Counted from the first letter of the stretch, positions 53,451 through 61,959 are shown. The stretch is 64,000 nucleotides of DNA from Cellulomonas chitinilytica (GCF_016862675.1 NZ_BONK01000014.1:62001-126000); one strand, 5' to 3'. Notes: generated from the letters alone by a model not told the origin. Made by a program: numbers and translations.

Positions 53451-54386
53451 CTAGTCGCGCGGGCGTGCCGCCCTCTCGGTGACCACGCGCGCCACGTCCT
53501 GCACGGCCGCGCCCGGTCGGCGGCCGCGCGCCCACACCAGGCGCAGCTCGCGCCGCAGGTCCACGCCCTCGACGTGCACCCGGCGCAGCGTGCCGCGGTC
53601 CAGGTCGCCCTGCACGGCGACGGCGGACAGCACCGCCGCGTGCCGGCCGCCGCGGACGGTCGCGGTCACGGCCGTCGTCGAGCCCAGAGCGGGGCCGGCC
53701 GGCAGCACGGCGCCGGCCGACGCGAGCGCCCGCTCGAGCGTCTCCCGCGTGCCCGAGCCGACCTCGCGCAGCGCGAGCGGCGACCCGACGAGCATCGCGA
53801 CGTCGACCGGTCGGGTGCGGCGCGCCCACGGGTGCTCGGGGGCGACCACGACGACGAGCTCGTCGACCGCCACCACCCGCGCGTGCAGCCGCGGGTCGAC
53901 CTCGGGCGACTCGACGAAGCCGAGGTCCGCCTCGCCCGCGAGCACGGCCCGCTCGACCCCGGCGGAGTTCACCACGACGAGGTCCACGGAGGTCGCCGGG
54001 TCGACGCCCGCGAGCCACCCCGGCAGGAGGTGCTCGGCGATCGTCATGCTCGCCGCGACCACGACGCGTGCACCGTGCCCGGTGCGCAGGGTCGCGACGT
54101 CGGCCTCGAACGCGTCGGACGCGCGCAGCAGGTCACGGGCCCGCGGGACCAGGCGGAGCCCGTCCGCCGTGAGCGTCGTGCCGCGCGCCCCGCGGTCGAC
54201 GAGCGCCAGGCCGGTGCGGCGCTCGAGGCGGCGCATCCCCGCGCTCGCCGACGGCTGGGCGATGCCGAGCGCGCGGGCCGCCGCCGACAGCGAGCCGTGG
54301 TCGTCGATCGCGACGAGGAGACTCGCGGCGGCGAGCGGGATGCGGGCCGCACCGGTGTCGTCGTCGGTCGACCGCTCCTGAGCCAT
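53451..54386 (-). CDS. LysR family transcription regulator
   Basis: 311 residues. The N-terminal winged HTH (ASLLVAIDDHGSLSAAARALG, then QPSASAGMRRLERRTG) is followed by a substrate-binding sensor domain (about 105-300). It is divergent from the YeiH-like gene with only 69 bases between starts, the usual set-up for a LysR activator and its target. The same pairing (YeiE/YeiH) occurs in enterobacteria. Minus-strand TAGCGT at 54393-54398 ends six bases before the ATG, so it may be leaderless. Confidence 0.92.
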   Translation of the reverse strand: MAQERSTDDDTGAARIPLAAASLLVAIDDHGSLSAAARALGIAQPSASAGMRRLERRTGLALVDRGARGTTLTADGLRLVPRARDLLRASDAFEADVATLRTGHGARVVVAASMTIAEHLLPGWLAGVDPATSVDLVVVNSAGVERAVLAGEADLGFVESPEVDPRLHARVVAVDELVVVVAPEHPWARRTRPVDVAMLVGSPLALREVGSGTRETLERALASAGAVLPAGPALGSTTAVTATVRGGRHAAVLSAVAVQGDLDRGTLRRVHVEGVDLRRELRLVWARGRRPGAAVQDVARVVTERAARPRD

Positions 54387-54392
54387 AGCCGC

Positions 54393-54398
54393 ACGCTA
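54393..54398 (-). promoter_or_regulatory. -10-like box for LysR gene
   Basis: Reads TAGCGT on the minus strand, six bases before the ATG. A CTCGCGAG palindrome at 54402-54409 lies next to it and could be a LysR contact. Confidence 0.4.
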
Positions 54399-54455
54399 TC
54401 CCTCGCGAGCGAACCTGCCCTACTGCGCCGCGCCCGGGCCGCCGACGCTGGCAGC

Positions 54456-55520
54456 GTGCCCCCACGAACCACCACACTCGACGCCCCTCCTGCCCGCATC
54501 ACCCGGCGCACGGTCGTCACCCTGCTCGCGGTCGCCGCCGCGGGCGCCGCCGTCACCCACCTCCACCCCGCCGCCCCCGTCCTCGTCGTCGCCCTCGGTC
54601 TCGGCGTCGCGGCCCGCACCGCCGGGCTCGTCCCGGACGCCGCCCGCAGGGGGCTGACGTGGACCTCGACGCACGTGCTGCGCACCGGGGTGGCGCTGCT
54701 CGGGCTGCAGCTCTCCCTCGGCGACCTCGGGCGGCTCGGCGTGCGCGGCGTGCTCGCCGCCGTCGCGGCCGTGCTCGTCACGTTCACCACGACGCTCGCC
54801 CTCGGCCGTCTCCTCGGCGTCCCCGACCGGCTGCGGCTGCTCGTCGCGACCGGGTTCTCGATCTGCGGGGCCGCCGCGGTCGCCGCGATGACGAGCGTGC
54901 TGCCCGGCAGCGCCACCGGGCAGTCCGACGACGGGTCCGCCGACGGGCCCGAGGAGCGGTCCGAGGAGCGCGACGCGACCGCCGCCGCCGTCACGCTCGT
55001 CGCCCTGTTCGGCACCCTCGCGCTCGTCGGCCTGCCGCTCGCCGCCCGGGCCCTCGACCTGCCCGACAGCACCGCCGCGCTGTGGATCGGGCTGTCCGTG
55101 CACGAGGTCGCCCAGGTGGTCGCCGCCGCCGGCACGGTGTCCGCCGCCGCGGTCGCGGTCGCGGTCGTCGCGAAGCTCGCGCGCGTGCTGCTCCTGGCGC
55201 CGGTCGTCGCGGTCGTCGGGGCCGGTCGGCGAGGACGGGCACGGACCGGCGCCCGCCCGCCGCTCGTCCCGCCGTTCGTCGTCGCGTTCCTCGTGCTCGT
55301 CGCCGTCCGCAGCACCGGGGTCGTCCCCCCGTCGGTCGTCGCGTCGGCGCACGTCCTGTCGACCGTCGCACTGACCGCCGCACTGACCGCGCTCGGCGCT
55401 CAGGTGGACGTGCGCGACCTCCTGCGCGGCGGCGGCCGGACCCTGGCGCTGGGCGCGGCGAGCACGCTCGTCGTCACCGGCGTCGGCCTCGCGGGTGCGC
55501 TTCTCGCCACGCACGCCTGA
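54456..55520 (+). CDS. YeiH/UPF0324 family membrane protein
   Basis: 354 residues with about nine to ten membrane segments. The family motif VATGFSICGAAAVAAM (near 130-145) is present, along with WIGLSVHEVAQVVAAAGT (near 210-227), matching the PSE/UPF0324 family. Role not firmly known; sulfite- or sulfonate-related export has been proposed for relatives. A charged loop of about 30 residues rich in Glu/Asp sits after the first motif. GTG at 54456; divergent LysR gene is the likely regulator. Confidence 0.88.
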   Translation: MPPRTTTLDAPPARITRRTVVTLLAVAAAGAAVTHLHPAAPVLVVALGLGVAARTAGLVPDAARRGLTWTSTHVLRTGVALLGLQLSLGDLGRLGVRGVLAAVAAVLVTFTTTLALGRLLGVPDRLRLLVATGFSICGAAAVAAMTSVLPGSATGQSDDGSADGPEERSEERDATAAAVTLVALFGTLALVGLPLAARALDLPDSTAALWIGLSVHEVAQVVAAAGTVSAAAVAVAVVAKLARVLLLAPVVAVVGAGRRGRARTGARPPLVPPFVVAFLVLVAVRSTGVVPPSVVASAHVLSTVALTAALTALGAQVDVRDLLRGGGRTLALGAASTLVVTGVGLAGALLATHA

Positions 55521-55560
55521 CGGGGCGCCCCCCGACCCCGGCGACGAGGCGCGCCCGTCA
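55518..55560. terminator. Imperfect hairpin joining two convergent stop codons
   Basis: TGACGGGGCGC and GCGCCCGTCA pair with one bulge; the ends are the stop codons of the YeiH-like and YqeY genes. Confidence 0.4.
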
Positions 55561-56016
55561 GCCCGCGAGCGCCGCCCGCACGAGCGTCGAGAGCTTCTTC
55601 CCGTCGGCCGCACCCGCCGCCCGTGCGGTGGCCTCCTTCATGACGCCGCCCATGTCCTTGAGCGAGGTCGCACCGAGGTCCGCGACCACGGCGGTGACCA
55701 GCGCGGCGAGCTCGTCGTCGGACAGCCGCGCCGGGAGGTACGTCTCGATGACGTCGGCCTCGGCCGTCTCCGTCTCGGCCCGCTCGGCCGCACCCGCGTC
55801 GGTGTAGATCTGCGCGCTCTCCCGGCGCTTCTTCACCTCACGGGCGAGCACCTTGAGCACGTCGTCCTCGGTGAGGTCCTTCTCGACCGGTCCGGCCTTC
55901 GACTCGGCGCGCACGGCACCGATCGCCTGGCGCAGGACGCCGACGCGGACGGTGTCCCGGGCCTTCATGGCGGTGGTGAGGTCGGCGGTCAGCTGGTCGA
56001 GGGTGGCGGCGCTCAT
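55558..56016 (-). CDS. GatB/YqeY domain protein
   Basis: 152 residues that match YqeY over the full length: an N-terminal helical part with AMKARDTVRVGVLRQAIGAV, KKRRESAQIYTDAGAAERA in the middle, then ETYLPARLSDDEL, and a C-terminal DMGGVMKEATARAAGAADGK. It looks like the tRNA-dependent amidotransferase tail domain but stands alone, and its role is not settled. ATG at 56016. Confidence 0.93.
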   Translation of the reverse strand: MSAATLDQLTADLTTAMKARDTVRVGVLRQAIGAVRAESKAGPVEKDLTEDDVLKVLAREVKKRRESAQIYTDAGAAERAETETAEADVIETYLPARLSDDELAALVTAVVADLGATSLKDMGGVMKEATARAAGAADGKKLSTLVRAALAG

Positions 56017-56131
56017 GGGTCCATCCTGCCGTCCCGGCCCGGCGCCGCCCGAGCGAGTTTCGGGCCGGGCACGCACCCGGCCACCGTCCCGGCGCACGGC
56101 ACCGGACGGCGGCCGGGTCGCACCGTGCGGC

Positions 56132-56386
56132 TCAGTCGCCCTCGACGACGGCGAACAGACGGTCCGCGACGAGCCCGTGCGCCTCGCGGTGCACGGCGGC
56201 GGCGGCCTCCGCGTCCGGGGCGTCGACCAGGCAGAAGACCCGCCCGCTCGCCTCGTCGACCCAGTACTTCTCGTACCGCACGCCGTGCCGCTCCTGGGTC
56301 GCCAGGTCGGCGGCGTGGGCGCCCCGCACGTCGGCGAGCGTGGTGCCCTCCGGCAGCGTCTCGTGCACGTCCATGAACAGCGGCAT
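56132..56386 (-). CDS. DUF4242 family small protein
   Basis: 84 residues, ferredoxin-like fold of the DUF4242 family (SCO4226-type; a Streptomyces member binds nickel). The start MPLFMDVHETLPEG and the later KYWVDEASGRVFCLVDAP, then AVHREAHGL, are family hallmarks. Metal binding here is inferred. ATG at 56386 behind GGAG repeats. It is transcribed away from the AraC regulator gene. Confidence 0.85.
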   Translation of the reverse strand: MPLFMDVHETLPEGTTLADVRGAHAADLATQERHGVRYEKYWVDEASGRVFCLVDAPDAEAAAAVHREAHGLVADRLFAVVEGD

Positions 56387-56434
56387 CTCTCCTGCTCCTT
56401 CGTCCTTGCGGTGGTGCCTGACACACTGAGCCTC

Positions 56435-57499
56435 GTGCCGGACACGGCCCACGACCATGACCCGTTCCCCGCCGCACCTGACCCGGACCCCGCACCCGAC
56501 CGGGAGGGCGCGACGGTGCGGGACGACGCCGTGCTGGACGACGCCGTGCTGGACGACGCCGTGCGTGGCGTCCGGGTGCACGGCGCGATCTTCCTGCGGG
56601 CCGAGTACTCGGAGAGCTGGGCGTACGAGTCGATGAGCACCCGGGACGTCACCGACCTGCTCGCCCCCGGCGAGGAACGCGTCGTGCTGTTCCACGTGGT
56701 CGCCGACGGTGCGTGCTGGATCGAGACCGCACCCGGTGAGCGGCTGTGGGCGGGTCCGGGCGACGTCATCGTGCTGCCGTACGGGGACCGGCACCGGATG
56801 GGCGGCCGGACCGAGGCGGTCGCGGTGCCGATCCGCTCGATCCTGCAGCCGCCCCCGTGGCCGACCATGCCGGTCATCCGGTACGGCGCGGGCGGCCCGA
56901 CGACGAACGTCGTGTGCGGGTACCTGAGCAGCCACGACCCCCTGTTCGACCCGGCGATGCGCGCCCTGCCCTCCGTCTTCGTCGTCACCCCGCCGCCCGG
57001 CCCCGCCGGCGAGTGGGTGCGGGCGAGCATCGACTTCGCGCTGGGCCAGACGTCCCGGGACGCCGACGGCCGCTACTCGGTGTCGCCCCGGCTGCCGGAG
57101 CTGCTGCTCGCCGAGGTCCTGCGGCTGCATCTCGCGTCGGCGCCGTCCGGCGAGCACGGGCTCCTGCGCGCGCTGCGCGACCCCGTCCTCGCCCCTGCGC
57201 TCGCGGCGCTGCACGGCGACCCGTCGCGCCACTGGTCCGTCGCCGACCTCGCCGCGCGGTCCCACGTGTCGGTGTCCGCGCTCGACGAGCGCTTCCGCCA
57301 GGTGCTGTCCGTGCCGCCGATCCGGTACCTGTTCCAGTGGCGGATGCACGTCGCCCGCGGGCTCCTGGCGAACGGGGAGCTCGGGGTCGGCGCCGTCGCC
57401 CGGCGCGTCGGGTACGAGTCGGAGGAGGCGTTCAGCCGGGCGTTCAAGCGCGAGCACGGGTCGAGCCCGCGCGCGTGGCGGGAGTCCGTCCGTCGCTGA
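56435..57499 (+). CDS. AraC family regulator with cupin sensor
   Basis: 354 residues. After an acidic Pro/Asp-rich N-terminus comes a cupin-6-type sensor (about 45-210: ERLWAGPGDVIVLPYGDRHR). A C-terminal double HTH follows (about 255-354: WSVADLAARSHVSVSALDERF, then VARRVGYESEEAFSRAFKRE). Several in-frame GTGs precede the domain (56411, 56414, 56435, 56515); 56435 is a compromise. The N-terminus contains a 15-bp repeat. The NTF2-like gene follows after 13 bases and probably shares the transcript. Confidence 0.88.
   Translation: MPDTAHDHDPFPAAPDPDPAPDREGATVRDDAVLDDAVLDDAVRGVRVHGAIFLRAEYSESWAYESMSTRDVTDLLAPGEERVVLFHVVADGACWIETAPGERLWAGPGDVIVLPYGDRHRMGGRTEAVAVPIRSILQPPPWPTMPVIRYGAGGPTTNVVCGYLSSHDPLFDPAMRALPSVFVVTPPPGPAGEWVRASIDFALGQTSRDADGRYSVSPRLPELLLAEVLRLHLASAPSGEHGLLRALRDPVLAPALAALHGDPSRHWSVADLAARSHVSVSALDERFRQVLSVPPIRYLFQWRMHVARGLLANGELGVGAVARRVGYESEEAFSRAFKREHGSSPRAWRESVRR
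56522..56564 (+). repeat. 15-bp tandem repeat in AraC-type gene
   Basis: GACGACGCCGTGCTG occurs twice in full and once as a 13-base part, coding DDAVL-DDAVL-DDAV. It looks like a recent in-frame duplication in the unstructured N-terminus. Confidence 0.9.
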
Positions 57500-57512
57500 C
57501 AGACTGCCGGCC

Positions 57513-57893
57513 ATGACCCTGCCTGATCCCGCCGCGTTCGCTGCCACCTGGGTGGCCGCCTGGAACGCCCACGACCTCGACGCCGTGCTGTCCCTCTTCC
57601 ACGACGACGTGGTGTTCACCTCACCGCTGGCCGCGCAGCTCCTGCCCGACACGGGTGGGGTCGTCCGGGGCAAGGACGCGCTCCGGGAGTACTGGTCGCG
57701 GGGTCTGCGCGCGTACCCGGACCTGCACTTCACGGTCGAGCGGGTGTTCTCCGGCGTCGGCGCCCTCGTGATTGAGTACCGCAACCACCGTGGCGGGCTG
57801 GTCGACGAGGTGCTCGTGCTGCGCGACGGCCTGGTCGCGGAGGGCCACGGGACCTACCTGCCCGATACCGACCCGGCCCCGGCACCCGCCTGA
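57513..57893 (+). CDS. NTF2-like/SnoaL-like protein
   Basis: 126 residues with the NTF2 fold pattern: FAATWVAAWNAHDLDAVLSLF with the conserved N-x-HD turn, DDVVFTSPLA, then GKDALREYWSRGL and a closing LVAEGHGTYLP strand. The conserved Asp/His line a small-molecule pocket in relatives; substrate unknown. It follows the AraC regulator at short distance, which may control it. Confidence 0.88.
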   Translation: MTLPDPAAFAATWVAAWNAHDLDAVLSLFHDDVVFTSPLAAQLLPDTGGVVRGKDALREYWSRGLRAYPDLHFTVERVFSGVGALVIEYRNHRGGLVDEVLVLRDGLVAEGHGTYLPDTDPAPAPA

Positions 57894-58050
57894 CGGCACC
57901 GAGCGGGCCACGGTCCTGCCGTCCGCCCGTCGAGCGCGGCGCGACCGCGGAGGGCTACCGTCGAGGATGCGGCCGCGGGCGTCGGTCGCGCCGGGTTCAG
58001 ACGCGAGCCCGCACCGCACGCTCGCCGTACGCGCACGCCCGGAGGAGCCC

Positions 58051-59079
58051 ATGGCGACGGGAGGAAGCACCTCGGTCGGTCGTTTCCGGCTCGACCCGCG
58101 CGACGGCCGCTGCTGGTGGTCGGACGGGATGTTCGAGATCCACGGGATGGAGCCTGGCGAGGTCGTGCCCACGCTGGACCTCATGATCCGGCACGTCGAC
58201 GCCGCCGACCGCGACCGGGTCCTCGAGCACATCGCCCAGGGGGCGCGTGACGGGTCCGCGTTCGGCTGCCAGTACCGGCTCCTCGACCTCGCGGGCCACG
58301 CCCGCACCGTCACCCTGACCGGGTCCGGCGAGGCCGCCGCCGACGCCGGGGGCGACCGCGTGGTCAGCGGGTTCCTGGTCGACACGACCGCGGCGCAGCA
58401 GCGCGCGATGGCGAGCCGCGTCAACGCCGAGCTCGCGCTCGCGCTCGAGTCCCACGCCGTCATCGACCAGGCCAAGGGCATCCTCATGCTCGGCTACGGC
58501 CTCGACGGCGACGCGGCCTTCGAGCTGCTGCGCTGGGGGTCCCAGCAGCGCAACCTCAAGCTCGTGACCCTCGCCGGGCGGCTCGTCTCCGTCGTCGAGT
58601 CCGCCGGCGGCCTGAGCTCCGGGATGCGGCGACGGCTCGACGACGTCTTCTTCGCGAGCCTCAGCAACGGCGACGGCGGCGGCGACCTGCCCGCGCAGCG
58701 CTCGGCGCCGACGCTGCAGGTGAGCTCGTCGACGGTCGACGGGGAGCCCGCCGCCGTCGTCGAGGGTCCGGTGGACCTCGCGACGGTCGGGCAGCTGAGC
58801 GCCGCGCTGACGCAGCTCATGGCTCGGGCCCACCGCCCCGGGAGCGTGGTCGTCGACCTGCGTGGGGTCACGCACCTGGGGTCCGTCGGTGTCTCCGTGC
58901 TGGTGGCGGCCCACCGCCGTGCGGCCGGGGACCGGGTCCGGCTGCGCCTCGTGCTGTCCGAGACCACGAGCCTGGGCCTGGTGGGCGCCGACGCCCTCGA
59001 CGTCGAGGTGGTGCCCGACCCCCGGTCGACGGCGGACGCGGGCACGGCCCCGCCCGAGACGAGCCCACGGAGGGGATGA
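58051..59079 (+). CDS. PAS-ANTAR-STAS regulatory protein
   Basis: 342 residues in three parts: a PAS domain (about 5-115, with DGMFEIHGMEPGE), an ANTAR RNA-binding domain (about 125-180, ALESHAVIDQAKGILMLGYG then FELLRWGSQQRN), and a STAS domain (about 215-330, VVDLRGVTHLGSVGV with the serine that is phosphorylated in relatives). ANTAR domains bind paired RNA hairpins and prevent termination, and STAS domains relay partner switching to sigma factors. The ATG at 58051 has GGAGGAG upstream. The stop overlaps the phosphatase start (ATGA). Confidence 0.93.
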   Translation: MATGGSTSVGRFRLDPRDGRCWWSDGMFEIHGMEPGEVVPTLDLMIRHVDAADRDRVLEHIAQGARDGSAFGCQYRLLDLAGHARTVTLTGSGEAAADAGGDRVVSGFLVDTTAAQQRAMASRVNAELALALESHAVIDQAKGILMLGYGLDGDAAFELLRWGSQQRNLKLVTLAGRLVSVVESAGGLSSGMRRRLDDVFFASLSNGDGGGDLPAQRSAPTLQVSSSTVDGEPAAVVEGPVDLATVGQLSAALTQLMARAHRPGSVVVDLRGVTHLGSVGVSVLVAAHRRAAGDRVRLRLVLSETTSLGLVGADALDVEVVPDPRSTADAGTAPPETSPRRG

Positions 59080-61007
59080 CGATGACCGACGAGCCTGCCG
59101 ACGCGCCGCGCGAGGCGGAGTGGGTCCCCGAGATCTTCGAGAGCTCGTCGTGCTTCCACTACGCGTTCCGCGGTGACGACCTGCGGATCGTCGCCGCGAA
59201 CCGGGCCGGGCGCGAGCTGATGCTGCAGCGTCCCATCGTCGGCCTGCGGGCGGACGACGTCACCGACACCGGGCTGGAGGGCGTCCGCGCGATCCTGCAG
59301 CAGGTGCAGGACACCGGGCGGTCGGTCCACCGGGCGGCCCTGCGGGTCGGCATCGACTCGGACGACGGCCCGGCGGAGCGCTGGCTCGACTTCACGGTGT
59401 CCCCGTGGCGGGACGCCGACGGGAACCAGGTCGGCGTGCTCAGCTCCGGCTTCGACGTCACGGAGCACGTGCGCGCGCGGGTCGACGCGGCCGAGGGCGC
59501 CGCGGAGGCGCACGAGCGCTACGCGCGCGCGAGGAAGGTCGTGGCCCGCCTCCAGGGCGCGCTGCTGCCGACGACGGTGCCGTTGCTCCCCCAGGTCGAC
59601 GTCGCCGCCGCGTACCTCGTCGCGGGGGTGGAGCAGGCCGCCGGCGGGGACTGGTTCGACGCCGCGACGATGCCCGACGGGCGGCTCGCGCTGACCGTCG
59701 GCGACGTCGTGGGGCACGGCGTCGAGGCGTCGGCGGTGATGGCCCAGCTCCGGGCGGTGCTGTCGGCGCGACTGTTCGAGGGCGCGGGGCTGGTCACGGC
59801 GATCGGCGCGGTCGAGGCGTACGCGGAACGTGTGTCGGGGGCGTTCGCCACGACCGTGTGCGTCGCCCTGCTCGACCCGTCGACGGGTGAGCTGGAGTAC
59901 GTGACGCGCGGGCACCCCTCCCCCCTCGTCGTGGACGGGACGTCCGCACGTCTGCTGCCCGCGACCGGTGACGGCCCGCTGGGCGCCCGGGGCACCGGCC
60001 GGGTGGGCACGGGCCGGCTCGCGCCCGGCGAGGCGGTGCTGCTGTTCACGGACGGGCTGGTCGAGAAGCACGACCGGCCCGTGCTCGACGGCGTCGCCGA
60101 GCTGGAGCGCTCCGCCGTGGCGGCCTTCAACGGCCCGCCGCGTCCGACGTCGGCCGCGGTGCGGATCGCGCAGCGGGTGCCGCGCGACCTGGTGGACAGG
60201 GGCTCGACGGACGACGTGACGCTGCTCGTCGCCGTCCGGCGCTCCCCGCTGCACCCGCTGCACCTGAGCGTGCCCGCGGAGCCGGCCCGGCTGGCGCAGG
60301 TCCGCCACGCGATCGACGTGTGGTGCGAGGGCGTCGGCGTCGGGCTGGTCGACCGGAACCACCTGGTGCTGGGCACGAGCGAGATCGCCGCGAACGTCGT
60401 CGAGCACGCCTACCGCGACCGGGACCCCGGTCATCCGGCGGGCCGGATGACCCTCGACGCACGGATCGACGACGACGCCGTGATCCGTGTCGTCGTGACG
60501 GACGAGGGCCGGTGGCGCGACCCGGACCCGCGACCGGGCGACCGGGGCCGGGGGTTCAGCATGCTCGCCACCGCGGGCCTGCAGGTCGCCGTCCACCCCG
60601 GCCCGACAGGCACCGCCGTGACCCTCGAGTGCCCCGCGCGGCGCCTGGCGACCCTCGACGAGGCCGGCCCGCCGAGGGAGGCGTCGATCGCCGGCAGCGG
60701 TCCGGTCACCCTCGCGCTCGACGAGGACCGCGCACGCCTGCGGGTCGCGGGCGCCGTGGACCATCTGGCCGCGGCGACGAGGCTCGAGGCGGAGGTGCGC
60801 CGCCTCGCCCGCAACGGTCTCGTCCCGGTCGAGCTCGACCTGGCCGCCGTCCGGTACCTGGGCAGTGCCGGGGTCCGCGCGCTGGAGACCCTCGCCGGCG
60901 AGTTCAGCGAGCTCGCGATCGTCGCGCCGTCCGGGTCGCCGGCCGCTCAGACCTTGGGCCTGGCCGGCACGCCGCACGTCGTGCACGAGCCGTCGGGGTC
61001 GCACTGA
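59076..61007 (+). CDS. PAS-PP2C-HATPase-STAS partner-switch protein
   Basis: 643 residues holding a nearly complete partner-switch set. It has a PAS domain (about 15-130) and a SpoIIE/PP2C serine phosphatase (about 165-385; GGDWFDA and GDVVGHG supply metal-binding acids). A HATPase_c anti-sigma kinase follows (about 390-540; N-box SEIAANVVEHA, G-box GRGFSML), then a C-terminal STAS domain (about 555-640; LDLAAVRYLGSAGVRAL). In Bacillus these activities reside in separate RsbU, RsbW and RsbV proteins. Coupled by ATGA overlap to the ANTAR-STAS gene, which is the likely substrate. The target sigma factor is not in the window. Confidence 0.93.
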   Translation: MTMTDEPADAPREAEWVPEIFESSSCFHYAFRGDDLRIVAANRAGRELMLQRPIVGLRADDVTDTGLEGVRAILQQVQDTGRSVHRAALRVGIDSDDGPAERWLDFTVSPWRDADGNQVGVLSSGFDVTEHVRARVDAAEGAAEAHERYARARKVVARLQGALLPTTVPLLPQVDVAAAYLVAGVEQAAGGDWFDAATMPDGRLALTVGDVVGHGVEASAVMAQLRAVLSARLFEGAGLVTAIGAVEAYAERVSGAFATTVCVALLDPSTGELEYVTRGHPSPLVVDGTSARLLPATGDGPLGARGTGRVGTGRLAPGEAVLLFTDGLVEKHDRPVLDGVAELERSAVAAFNGPPRPTSAAVRIAQRVPRDLVDRGSTDDVTLLVAVRRSPLHPLHLSVPAEPARLAQVRHAIDVWCEGVGVGLVDRNHLVLGTSEIAANVVEHAYRDRDPGHPAGRMTLDARIDDDAVIRVVVTDEGRWRDPDPRPGDRGRGFSMLATAGLQVAVHPGPTGTAVTLECPARRLATLDEAGPPREASIAGSGPVTLALDEDRARLRVAGAVDHLAAATRLEAEVRRLARNGLVPVELDLAAVRYLGSAGVRALETLAGEFSELAIVAPSGSPAAQTLGLAGTPHVVHEPSGSH

Positions 61008-61021
61008 GCGCGGGTCGCGAC

Positions 61022-61027
61022 TAGCGT
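61022..61027 (+). promoter_or_regulatory. -10-like box for hypothetical gene at 61034
   Basis: TAGCGT ends six bases before the ATG at 61034; no ribosome site. This lends support to the gene being real. Confidence 0.4.
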
Positions 61028-61033
61028 CCGCGC

Positions 61034-61378
61034 ATGGACGCCGTTCGATCGGGACGCACCCGTGAGGTGCCCGTCGGTGGTGGGCACGTGTGCGTCCGGG
61101 TGCTCGGCTTCAGCGAGACGACACTGCCTGACGACGCGCCGCGGCACGCGGTCCGGTTCCCCGTCGTCCTCGCCCGGGTCGACCCCGGGCTGGTGCGGGT
61201 GTCGAGCGGCGAGGTGGTGCTCGGCTACCTGTCGCCGTCGTGGTCGAGGACCGTCGACTTCGACCTGTGGGAGTGCGAGCAGCTCGGCGTCGCCGCCGTC
61301 GCGCGCGGTGTCCTGTCGGGGCCGCCCGGCCAGCGGGACATGCACGTGATGCTGGCGTGGAGGCGCCCGCGCCGGTGA
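61034..61378 (+). CDS. Hypothetical protein
   Basis: 114 residues with no family I recognise. It is soluble, with alternating strands (VCVRVLGFSET, AVRFPVVLARVDPGLVRV and the C-terminal MHVMLAWRRP) that suggest a small beta-rich domain. It follows the partner-switch operon by 26 bases but has its own -10-like box, so it may be independent. Confidence 0.6.
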   Translation: MDAVRSGRTREVPVGGGHVCVRVLGFSETTLPDDAPRHAVRFPVVLARVDPGLVRVSSGEVVLGYLSPSWSRTVDFDLWECEQLGVAAVARGVLSGPPGQRDMHVMLAWRRPRR

Positions 61379-61457
61379 CGGACCCCCTCCTTCGGGACGA
61401 TGTGCGCCGCAGCCGCCGGGTGTCTGATCGGGACCGTCACGACCCGAAGGAGGACCC

Positions 61458-61922
61458 ATGAGCTTCGACACCCCGAACGGCACCCACGGCGCCCACCAGC
61501 CTCGCGCGTCAGGCCCGCTCGGACGGCTGATGACCACGATGATGGTGAACCGGACCCGGCGTAAGCGCGGCGAGCTGATGGGCGGGCTCCTCGTGCTCAC
61601 CACGATCGGCGCGCGCAGCGGTGCGGAGCGCAGCACGCCCGTGCGCGGCTTCGCCCGGCCCGACGGCACCTGGGTCGTCGTGGCCTCCGCCGGCGGCGGC
61701 GCACGCAACCCGGCCTGGTACCACAACCTCGCCGCCCATCCGGACGAGGTCCGCGTCGAGGCCGCCGGGCGCGTGGTGCCCGTGACCGCGCGCCAGCTCC
61801 ACGGTGCGGCCCGCGACGAGGCGTGGGCGGCCGTCACGGCCGCGGCGGACCGGTTCGCGGCGTACCAGACGAAGACCGACCGCGAGCTGCCCGTCATCCA
61901 GCTGTCCCCCCGGGCGGTCTGA
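61458..61922 (+). CDS. F420-type nitroreductase-family oxidoreductase (Ddn-like)
   Basis: 154 residues matching the deazaflavin-dependent nitroreductase family: VLTTIGARSGAERSTPV, then WVVVASAGGGARNPAWYHNLAAHPDEVRVEAAGR. These are the cofactor-binding strands of the Ddn/DUF385 split-barrel. They use F420 or FMN to reduce small molecules. The start ATG at 61458 follows AAGGAGG. A strong hairpin follows the stop. Confidence 0.92.
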   Translation: MSFDTPNGTHGAHQPRASGPLGRLMTTMMVNRTRRKRGELMGGLLVLTTIGARSGAERSTPVRGFARPDGTWVVVASAGGGARNPAWYHNLAAHPDEVRVEAAGRVVPVTARQLHGAARDEAWAAVTAAADRFAAYQTKTDRELPVIQLSPRAV

Positions 61923-61925
61923 CCT

Positions 61926-61959
61926 CCCCGGGCACCCGCCCGCGTGCGGGTGCCCGGGG
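61926..61959 (+). terminator. Strong hairpin after the F420-type oxidoreductase gene
   Basis: Perfect 14-bp stem (CCCCGGGCACCCGC / GCGGGTGCCCGGGG) with a 6-base loop, three bases after the stop at 61922. Confidence 0.75.
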
